DNA of 21,519 nt from UBA1930 sp943368475 (lineage in GTDB: Bacteria > Bacteroidota > Bacteroidia > Chitinophagales > Chitinophagaceae). The position numbers and the translations under genes are program-made. The notes below the pieces were generated by a model. It ran no database searches. It was given only the letters and a program-made list of their open reading frames with translations, and was not told where the DNA came from. Of the stretch, positions 13,177-19,753 are shown in pieces (the stretch's first letter is position 1; every line of letters starts with the position of its first letter). The DNA lies in the NCBI GenBank assembly GCA_943368475.1, contig CALRLF020000075.1, forward strand, positions 1-21,519. Reading direction: 5' to 3'.

Positions 13177-13740
13177 TTATTTATTTTTTCTTATTCTACT
13201 CAATCGCTCTTTAGTAATACCTAAATAAGCAGCAATATAGTTAAGCGGAATATGCTCAATAATGTAAGGTTGCTTCAGTAATAAATGATTATAACGCTGT
13301 TCGGCTGTAAGAGAAATTGCCTCAATAACCCTATTTTCAAGAATAGAAATGTAATTAGCCATAATATTGTTGGTAATACTTGAATATTTGTCAATTGAAC
13401 AAGCATTTTGAAAGTCTTTCAAATTGCAAATCAACACTTCACTATCAAATACTGCTTGAATAGAAAAATTATTAGTTGAGTCTTTTAAAAGTGATGTAGG
13501 ACAACAATCAATATCTCTCTCAATTGTGAAACCAAGTATATACTCTTTATCGTTTTTGATTATAGAAGTTTTGAAGGCACCACTTAAAATGTAAAAAAAG
13601 AAAGAAGGATGTGCACCTTGTCGAACTATTGTTTCTCCTTTTTGAACATACTTTTTTTTACCAATTTTATTAATCACTGAAAGAAAATATTTGGACTGTT
13701 TCTCAGGTACATTACCAAAAAGAAATTCAGGTGAAATCAT
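13177..13740 (-). CDS. Crp/Fnr family transcriptional regulator (second)
   Basis: A 187-residue regulator. The beta-roll domain covers about 27-112 ('KKYVQKGETIVRQGAHPSFFFYILSGAFKTSI'). The C-terminal HTH reads 'LTAEQRYNHLLLKQPYIIEHIPLNYIAAYLGITKERLSRIRK' and stops at the end of the recognition helix, as in the short Bacteroidota form. It is only distantly similar to the regulator at 3432-4013. It lies 75 bases upstream of the class C hydrolase start on the same strand and may control that pair. The DoxX-like pseudogene lies upstream of it. An AT-rich dyad is centred 37 bases ahead of the start. Confidence 0.92.
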   Translation of the reverse strand: MISPEFLFGNVPEKQSKYFLSVINKIGKKKYVQKGETIVRQGAHPSFFFYILSGAFKTSIIKNDKEYILGFTIERDIDCCPTSLLKDSTNNFSIQAVFDSEVLICNLKDFQNACSIDKYSSITNNIMANYISILENRVIEAISLTAEQRYNHLLLKQPYIIEHIPLNYIAAYLGITKERLSRIRKNK

Positions 13741-13766
13741 TGCTTTTGTTTAATGGCCAAAAATAC

Positions 13767-13787
13767 TTAAAATAGTAATTATTTTAA
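13767..13787 (-). promoter_or_regulatory. AT-rich dyad upstream of the second Crp/Fnr gene
   Basis: TTAAAATA (13767-13774) and TATTTTAA (13780-13787) are a perfect 8-bp inverted repeat with a 5-base spacer, 27-47 bases ahead of the ATG. The position suits an autoregulatory site, but such AT-only dyads also arise by chance in this genome. Confidence 0.3.
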
Positions 13788-13863
13788 CATTTATACAGAA
13801 ATTAATAGGCTAATTAAACTGTATTTCGCTTAACTATTACCCCATTTAATTGTTACATAATAT

Positions 13864-14377
13864 TCAACTATTCTTACAATAATAAACAACAATACAGCTA
13901 TTCCAAACTTGAAAAGTTGCTTTTGTTTGTGAAATAGAAATATATGAGGTTAATACTGAAAGAGATAGTTTTAGCTTATCAATGTTAATGCATAAAATTA
14001 TAATTATACATAACATATAAATTTTAGCAGCTTTAAATGGACCTACATTTACATCATAGTAAATGTATTGAAAAACAATATTGCTTAGAATAGTAGAAAC
14101 AAAAACACAACCAATCAATCTTGTTTTTAAAGAACAATAATATCCCGCCAAGTACTTCTAGTAAACCCAATGTTATAATGTTATCACAAAAGGATAGGAA
14201 TCACCATAAAAAGTCCACATTAGTTGCATCCCCGCAGTTCGTGAATTTACTAGTTACAGGGGCAGCATGATTAATTTGAACTACTTTACCAATACCCTAA
14301 GCCAATATCGCAAATACAACAATATAGGTGAATGCATTTTCAATAATTTCAACTCAATCTTTTTTGCTAAAAGTCAT
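13864..14377 (-). pseudogene. Decayed DoxX-like membrane protein gene
   Basis: From ATG 14377 the frame reads 'MTFSKKD*VEIIENAFTYIVVFAILA*GIGKVV', then 'NVDFLW*FLSFCDNIITLGLLEVLGGILLFFKNK'. Three stops interrupt it. The message then continues one frame over as 'TRLIGCVFVSTILSNIVFQYIYYDVNVG...AAKIYMLCIIIILCIN', with the shift at the A-rich stretch near 14130. The order Y-I-V-V-F-A...G-K, GLLEVLGG-LL and K-L-I-G...I-L-x-N-I-V-F matches DoxX-like four-TM proteins. The stretch 13864-14151 alone is not an independent gene. No other feature was seen in 13741-14391 besides the dyad at 13767. Confidence 0.78.
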
Positions 14378-14391
14378 AAAATATTCAAAAT

Positions 14392-15192
14392 CTACTTATA
14401 CGTGAATGAAAGCTGACGAATAGTCGGCTGCATTCCTGGTTCTGTAATTTTCTGAGTCCCATTTGTAGGATAATTAAAAGAGTTATAAGTAAAATTAGTT
14501 TCAATTAATTCAAGCATATTATCTCCCATATCTCTATTCTCCTGTCGAATAATATTATTCTTATTGGCATACTCCCAAAATATTAACATTAAATCACCGG
14601 CTGCGGTAAAAGGATTTATCTTATTATCAAATTGAAAATTCACTACACTCTCATCTTGATATTGGCCAGTTGCAGGTTTATAAACCAATAACTTTACTCT
14701 ATTTACATTATTGGGTATGGTATTGGAAAATTCGTATTTTAATCTAGGTGTTCCAATACTTGGAATATTAGAGTATATTATTAAAACAGATGAAACACGA
14801 GCTCCATCATAACTATATTCTGTTGTTGAATTTTTAGTAGTTCCCAAAAAAACTTCCGACTTTGAAATACCATTAACTCCATTGCTTATCTTAATCCTTG
14901 TACCATTTGATCCAACTAGTTCATCTACTTTTTTATTTGTTAAATATTTTACTGTGTAGGTCACATTTTGATCATTTGAAATGGGATCTACTGTAAAAAA
15001 TAATTTACTTATACTGCTATCTGCATTGTACTCAAAGCGAGTAATTTCATTGTCACTTTTAAATTCAGTTAACAACAAAGTCTTACTATTTACTGGTAAT
15101 TCACCAATTGGATCTTTAAAACAACCACCCAATAAAAATAAAAGAACCAATATTAAACCCATTAAAGGAGACTTAATTTTTACATTTTTCAT
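14392..15192 (-). CDS. Lipoprotein of unknown function (DUF4595-like)
   Basis: A 266-residue lipoprotein with signal and lipobox 'ILVLLFLLGGCFKDP' (C24 lipidated). The mature part is beta rich with repeating 'F.Y....I..' elements ('EITRFEYNADSSISKLFFTV', 'STTEYSYDGARVSSVLIIY', 'RLKYEFSNTIPNNVNRVKLLVY', 'ETNFTYNSFNYPTNGTQ', 'RQLSFTY'), as in the large group of Bacteroidota lipoproteins with YD-like strands (DUF4595 type). It would sit on the outer or inner membrane face. It is the last gene of the five-gene cluster that starts at 18946, 11 bases behind the preceding gene. Function unknown. Confidence 0.8.
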   Translation of the reverse strand: MKNVKIKSPLMGLILVLLFLLGGCFKDPIGELPVNSKTLLLTEFKSDNEITRFEYNADSSISKLFFTVDPISNDQNVTYTVKYLTNKKVDELVGSNGTRIKISNGVNGISKSEVFLGTTKNSTTEYSYDGARVSSVLIIYSNIPSIGTPRLKYEFSNTIPNNVNRVKLLVYKPATGQYQDESVVNFQFDNKINPFTAAGDLMLIFWEYANKNNIIRQENRDMGDNMLELIETNFTYNSFNYPTNGTQKITEPGMQPTIRQLSFTYK

Positions 15193-15203
15193 ATATGTTT
15201 ATT

Positions 15204-16037
15204 TTATCTGTTTCTTAATAAAATAGCGGTAGAAGCCGCGGTAATAATTAATTTTTGATTTAAAGTAATATTATTCGAAAATCCAATAGATGTAGCAAAT
15301 AAGTCTACCCAGCCTAAAGTATTTCCTCCAGCTACAAATTCATATCCGCCTACAATTGGAAATGGCATTGCATGAGCTCCTTTTGAACTAGTTGCTTGTG
15401 TGATAAAAAGTGCTTTAATATGAATAGTATCCGTTAGATTAGTAATCAAGCCTTTTTCAACTGCCATTCCTTCTCGTATTGTAGTTGCCACAATTCCTCC
15501 GGGTGTTTCGCGATCATATCCCAACTGAAGCAACCAAGGCTTAGAGGTTTCTTCATTTTCAAGATGCATAGATGCCGAGAAATTTGACATCTGTTTTTCG
15601 CTATTTGAATAATCAATCAACTCTCTAATTTGATATCTTTTACTCTTCCCAAGGAAAAGTTGATGACATAAGACCATTAAAGATTGAGTTGAATCTGCAA
15701 TAGTAAATTGGAATCGGTCTGATGTTTTGGAGACTACATCATTTATTGCGATTCCAAAATTGAGCAAAAAATTCCTCTTAATTGCTTCTTCGGAAAATAT
15801 ACCACCAGGAGTTTTACCGTGCTTGTCAGAACTCACTTTCCACCCATCCTTGAATTTCCCAATGAATTCCTTTTCAAATTCAAGTTTACGACTTGCCCCT
15901 GGCAATAGTTTTCCTTTAACATTTGATACTTTAATCGATGTAGATTGATTTACTAAGCTTTTAGGTACTTCGACAGAAATTTTTACTGTTTTACAAGACC
16001 AAATAATAAATATCATGCATATAAATAAATACTTCAT
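15204..16037 (-). CDS. Putative lipoprotein of unknown function
   Basis: A 277-residue protein beginning 'MKYLFICMIFIIWSCKTVKIS'; Cys15 after 'IWS' fits a short lipobox. The body has mixed strands with two similar segments, 'GKTPGGIFSEEAIKRNF' and 'RETPGGIVATTIREGM', about 110 residues apart, perhaps an old internal duplication. A glycine-rich C-terminal region follows ('MPFPIVGGYEFVAGGNTLGWVDLFATS'). It lies 11 bases from both neighbours and belongs to the same transcript. I do not recognise a family. Confidence 0.75.
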   Translation of the reverse strand: MKYLFICMIFIIWSCKTVKISVEVPKSLVNQSTSIKVSNVKGKLLPGASRKLEFEKEFIGKFKDGWKVSSDKHGKTPGGIFSEEAIKRNFLLNFGIAINDVVSKTSDRFQFTIADSTQSLMVLCHQLFLGKSKRYQIRELIDYSNSEKQMSNFSASMHLENEETSKPWLLQLGYDRETPGGIVATTIREGMAVEKGLITNLTDTIHIKALFITQATSSKGAHAMPFPIVGGYEFVAGGNTLGWVDLFATSIGFSNNITLNQKLIITAASTAILLRNR

Positions 16038-16048
16038 AACTATTTTTC

Positions 16049-17653
16049 TTAAAATGACTTCATTTTATACTTTGCCAATAAACTATCTAATGGTGGGACA
16101 CCATAAAATGCTCTTTCTTTATCTGTTGTTGATTTATCAATGGGAGCCCATACCTCATCACCCGTTTTCTCATCAAAAACACGTTGAGTGCCATATTTTT
16201 GAAATCCTTTAGTATAAAGTAGATACCTATCATAAGTAACAGCAACAAAATTGGCAGCTTTCTTAAAACCATTTTCTAATGCAGATTTAGATAACTGATA
16301 AGCCAATAAGTAATTCTCAGCACTGATGCTTTTAAGATTGTCCCCACAATACTCAAGAGTAGTATGCTGTAATATAAGAGCAGCGTTTAACTTATCTTGA
16401 TTGGTTTTAATTGAATCTTTAACTAGCAACTCGAAAACTCTATTTCGGTGTATCCTATCTGTTGCTTCTAAATTTATATTATCATTAGACAACCTTATTT
16501 CTTGGTCTTTCTCTACCATCCTTTTTAATTCGAGATTATCTATTAGGGTATTAACTTTAATTAGCTCTTGTAACTTTTTATCGAGTTCTTTTCCACGCAA
16601 ATTTTTTGCAATGATTTTTCCATTAGGATCAATTAAATAATTTGTTGGGATTTCATATACACCGTACATTAAAGCTGCAGCATTTTCTCCACCCTTTAAT
16701 TCACTCACATTTGGCCAAATAAGTTTATCTTTTTCAATAGCGGATTTCCAGTTTTGCTCATTTACATCTTGAGAAACTCCAAAAATTTCAAATCCACTAG
16801 ATTTATATTTACTATATAACTCTACTAAATAAGTGTTCTCTTTTCTGCAACCACCACACCAAGAAGCCCAAAAATCAAGCAAAATATATTTACCTTTAAA
16901 ATCGGAAAGATTTAATGGAATTTTATTTATATCATTCTGTTGAAAATCTACAAAATGATCACCAATTTTAATTTGCCTATTTAAATGTAAATAATTTTTA
17001 ATTTTAAATCCATTGCTTGTTAATTTGAATTTATTGGGAATTTTAGTATATATAGAACTAGTTAATTCTTTACCCCATTTCACACAATAGAGACTAAGTA
17101 AATAAGTCGTTATAAATTGATCAGTATTTTTTGAAAGTAATTTTGCTGATTGAACATTAAGCTCCTTTTCAAGTTCTAAAGTTCGTTTATAAATTATACT
17201 ATCAGTTGTACCTACATTTCTCAATAAACTATCGATTTCATATTCTAACGGTCCTCTTTTTTTTTCGAAAGAATCAATCAATTCTTGAGATTTAGAACCT
17301 TTAATTAAAGATTGTCTAAAGTTCCCCTTGATACCACTAATTTCGATAGATTTATTCTCTACCCAGAAAAATTTGTAGTCAATAAAAGACCTTGTTCTTA
17401 TTGCGTAATTTTTAGGAATATCGCTTGAATTCTTTTTAACTTTAAAATGAAATCTCCCATTTAATATCATTGCAGAATCAATTGATGTTCCATAGTTTTC
17501 GGCTTTATCCAAGTACAACCAAGTACTATCTTTAAAACCACGAGCAAACCCATCGATAGTAATCGTAATTTTTATTGAATCTTTATTGAAAGAAGAATAA
17601 CTCTTAGTTGAATAAAGCAAAATAAATACGAAAATCAAATGAAATTTTTTCAT
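16049..17653 (-). CDS. TlpA-type thioredoxin fused to a DUF6624-like domain
   Basis: A 534-residue exported protein with signal MKKFHLIFVFILLYSTKSYS. Residues 25-115 fit the DUF4369-type N-terminal domain that often precedes such thioredoxins ('ITIDGFARGFKDSTWLYLDK'). A helical linker covers 120-225. Residues 229-365 form a TlpA/AhpC-TSA thioredoxin with the active site W265-C266-G-G-C269 and the cis-Pro in 'YEIPTNYLID' (P336). Residues 378-534 match the DUF6624 pattern: 'QEIR', 'ALILQHTTLEYCGDNL', 'AVTYDRYLLYTKGFQKYGTQ', 'KERAFYGVPPLDSLLAKYK'. It probably reduces disulfides of envelope proteins, perhaps of its lipoprotein neighbours. It is 21 bases after the preceding gene. The domain fusion is unusual to my knowledge. 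Confidence 0.87.
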   Translation of the reverse strand: MKKFHLIFVFILLYSTKSYSSFNKDSIKITITIDGFARGFKDSTWLYLDKAENYGTSIDSAMILNGRFHFKVKKNSSDIPKNYAIRTRSFIDYKFFWVENKSIEISGIKGNFRQSLIKGSKSQELIDSFEKKRGPLEYEIDSLLRNVGTTDSIIYKRTLELEKELNVQSAKLLSKNTDQFITTYLLSLYCVKWGKELTSSIYTKIPNKFKLTSNGFKIKNYLHLNRQIKIGDHFVDFQQNDINKIPLNLSDFKGKYILLDFWASWCGGCRKENTYLVELYSKYKSSGFEIFGVSQDVNEQNWKSAIEKDKLIWPNVSELKGGENAAALMYGVYEIPTNYLIDPNGKIIAKNLRGKELDKKLQELIKVNTLIDNLELKRMVEKDQEIRLSNDNINLEATDRIHRNRVFELLVKDSIKTNQDKLNAALILQHTTLEYCGDNLKSISAENYLLAYQLSKSALENGFKKAANFVAVTYDRYLLYTKGFQKYGTQRVFDEKTGDEVWAPIDKSTTDKERAFYGVPPLDSLLAKYKMKSF

Positions 17654-17674
17654 AACAATACTTTTATTTTTAAT

Positions 17675-18487
17675 CTAAATACTAAATCCAAGTTTAATTT
17701 TAAATCTATAAAAAGTATTATTAAGAACTTGTACTAGCTTTAAAACTTCCCTTGTTTTTTTACTAATCCAAAAGGTTTCTTTATTCCCTGGTGATTCATG
17801 AACCAATAACCAACAATCAATTTTTTGATCATTATAGCTTTCCAATAAAGCAGAACCTGTTACTTTATAATGCACTTTAGTTAAACTAGAAGTACTTCCT
17901 GGCTCGTAAAAGGGTATTTCAAAAACAACATTTTCCTTATAAGGAAGTGTTGGAAATGTTTCAAGATCTAAATGCCAATTTAGATGAAACTGGTTCTCAA
18001 TAGATTTGAAAGCACTCCAAATTGCTTTATATTTTTTTGCAGTATCTGTTGCTACAATTTGTCTACCATTATCCTCAACAATCTTACTAATGAAGTCTAT
18101 ACTAGATGAAGTAACCATTTTTACAGGATTCCGAGAAGTTTGTACTTTCCACCAAGTATTATGGTATAAAGGCTGCATTGTTTTAGCATCAGAAATTGAC
18201 TTAACAATATGCATAATACTATCCTTGTCTTCCCATGACTGGTTAATTTCAATAACTTCTTTCCCTTGATATTGGGTTCGCTTAATATCTCTTGTCCAAA
18301 ACTGAGTTTGCGTTCTTACAGAATCTTTTTTCATTTTGAAATAGACAAGATAGCGGTGAGTTCCCTCTCTTAGCAATTTAGTATTTATATGTTGAGGCGT
18401 TATCTTGATAGTGTCAACCACTGCGGCTTTTAAAGTGTAAGTAGATATTATTAATTGAGTAATAAAAAATATCAGTAATTTTTTCAT
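17675..18487 (-). CDS. Exported DUF3108-like protein
   Basis: A 270-residue protein with signal peptide MKKLLIFFITQLIISTYTLKA. The mature part is a series of long strands: 'EGTHRYLVYFKMKKDSVRTQTQFWTRDIKRTQYQGKEVIEINQSWEDKDSI', 'PLYHNTWWKVQTSRNPVKMVTSSSI', 'KVHYKVTGSALLESYNDQKIDCWLLVHES', and the final 'TFWISKKTREVLKLVQVLNNTFYRFKI'. The alternation of 'w.....k.tr.v.k......' at the end resembles DUF3108, whose beta fold recalls lipoprotein carriers. It would work in the periplasm. Second gene of the cluster, 54 bases behind the small lipoprotein and 21 ahead of the thioredoxin. Family call is tentative. Confidence 0.72.
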   Translation of the reverse strand: MKKLLIFFITQLIISTYTLKAAVVDTIKITPQHINTKLLREGTHRYLVYFKMKKDSVRTQTQFWTRDIKRTQYQGKEVIEINQSWEDKDSIMHIVKSISDAKTMQPLYHNTWWKVQTSRNPVKMVTSSSIDFISKIVEDNGRQIVATDTAKKYKAIWSAFKSIENQFHLNWHLDLETFPTLPYKENVVFEIPFYEPGSTSSLTKVHYKVTGSALLESYNDQKIDCWLLVHESPGNKETFWISKKTREVLKLVQVLNNTFYRFKIKLGFSI

Positions 18488-18541
18488 ATATCATCTTATT
18501 TAAATCTAACTAAAAAATCCTTAATAAAATCAATATTTTTG

Positions 18542-18946
18542 CTAAGGGATATAAAATATTTTTAAGGGAGATTTGGAAATCTTAGCAGCACCTGTGGGCT
18601 TATAACAAGCAGCAAATGGAGCAGTATAATTGATGCGAACTTTAAACGCCCTACTCTTATTTATAACACTACCATCATAAACATTTTTCAAAACTTCCTC
18701 AGAAAGACATTGAGCATCTTTGATTAAAATTGCTCCGTCATAAAATACACCATTGTATTCAAAATTCTCATCCCCCAAATGTGTTCTAGCATCATTTTGA
18801 ATTTCAAGGATTAGATTAGCAAATAATGTATCCACTACCTTTACAGAAACCTCAATTGGAAGAAATTTGTTTTTAATTGAAGCATTTTTGTTACAGCTTG
18901 AACTTATCGTTGTGAAAAAAAATGAGGAGTAAAGAATTTTATTCAT
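18542..18946 (-). CDS. Small lipoprotein, first gene of the five-gene cluster
   Basis: A 134-residue protein with signal and lipobox 'MNKILYSSFFFTTISSSCNK' (C18). The mature part is short with 'EVSVKVVDTLFANLILEIQNDA', 'ILIKDAQCLSEEVLKNVYDG' and 'AFKVRINYTAPFAACYKPTGAAKIS'. Two non-lipid Cys (C80 and C114 by rough count) could form a disulfide and thus be a client of the thioredoxin two genes on. Palindrome copy 4 lies 53 bases ahead of its ATG, so this is the promoter-proximal gene. No family recognised. Confidence 0.7.
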   Translation of the reverse strand: MNKILYSSFFFTTISSSCNKNASIKNKFLPIEVSVKVVDTLFANLILEIQNDARTHLGDENFEYNGVFYDGAILIKDAQCLSEEVLKNVYDGSVINKSRAFKVRINYTAPFAACYKPTGAAKISKSPLKIFYIP

Positions 18947-18968
18947 AACTAAGTATTTAATTCATTGT

Positions 18969-19012
18969 CAAAATAAGACATACTATAAATTATAAAAGTT
19001 AACTTAAGTTAA
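18969..19012 (-). promoter_or_regulatory. 14-bp palindrome copy 4 with promoter-like box, ahead of the five-gene cluster
   Basis: TTAACTTAAGTTAA at 18999-19012 (centre 19005.5). On the minus strand TTATTTTG lies at 18976-18969 (centre 18972.5), one mismatch from TAnnTTTG and again exactly 33 bp from the palindrome centre. This would give a leader of about 20 bases before the ATG at 18946. Confidence 0.58.
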
Positions 19013-19189
19013 TAAATGACTGATGACGGTATTGTCTCGTTCAACTCCCTTTTTAGCATACTTAGAGCTTCAGTTAATTCTATAAATGAATAGGTTCGAT
19101 TTATCACACCTTGATCTTTTGCTCACCTTTAATATTGATTAACAATTGTATATTTATTAATCTTTCATTTGTTAAAGAATTAATTGAAC

Positions 19190-19611
19190 AGAACTTACCT
19201 CGGGATTTAATAATGGTCTAATATGGGGTAGAGGCATTTTGCCAACTGCATCAAATACAAAAGCATACTATTCATTTGTTAAACTATTTGTTTGAGTCGT
19301 ATAATATATCGCATCATCTGCCAGATGAAAATTATCAATTTGCTATTTTTTACACTAGAAACAGTGCTTACTTTTGCACTAAAATATTTAGTAATTTGAA
19401 CGACTTAAATGCCAATACGTATCGAAGCTCATAAACCAAAAATATTTTGACTTGATTGTGCTTTTTTTAGAATACATAACACAAAGTAGTCATCATAATT
19501 ATTGGTAAAGCTGTAACCTGGACAACTGCCGACATTTAAAAGGAAATAGCTATCAATCGAATGCTGAAATAATGTTCTTCCTTTTGTAAAAGATTTAAAT
19601 ACGCCAACGCC
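19190..19611 (-). pseudogene. Possible remnant of a serine-hydrolase-like gene
   Basis: No intact gene lies in 19013-19753. The minus strand holds scattered coding-like pieces. One is a 60-codon frame 19611-19429 reading 'GVGVFKSFTKGRTLFQHS' and 'SCPGYSFTNNYDDYFVL', which resembles the 'G.G.f...g...f.H.G...G.....' stretch near the end of class C beta-lactamase domains. Another, from about 19330 down, reads 'FHLADDAIYYTTQTNSL' and, after a stop, 'YAFVFDAVGKMPLPHI', like the beta domain that often follows. Stops and frameshifts separate the pieces. The match is by eye and weak. Confidence 0.35.
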
Positions 19612-19645
19612 TACATCTCACTCTTCTCTACCTCAGATAGTAAAG

Positions 19646-19741
19646 TATACTTCTCAATAACTCAAATAAATTCCGTTCTATTTTTAAATTTTTGTAATAA
19701 AAACTAGATAATAAAAGTATTTGAGTTATTGAAAAAGTATA
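19646..19741. repeat. 96-bp inverted-repeat structure after the last gene
   Basis: The arm 19646-19668 (TATACTTCTCAATAACTCAAATA in three parts: TATACTT, CTCAATAACT, CAAATA) is complementary to 19718-19741 apart from one mismatch and one extra base, around a 49-base loop. It begins 12 bases beyond the stop at 19754. It may be a long terminator-like stem for the minus-strand hydrolase gene, or a very small mobile-element relic. No target-site duplication was found. Confidence 0.5.
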
Positions 19742-19753
19742 GCTTCAATTTTG

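Noticed and set aside
13864..14151. Independent 95-aa gene
   Set aside because: It starts at a TTG in the middle of the DoxX-like pseudogene and is its frameshifted second half.
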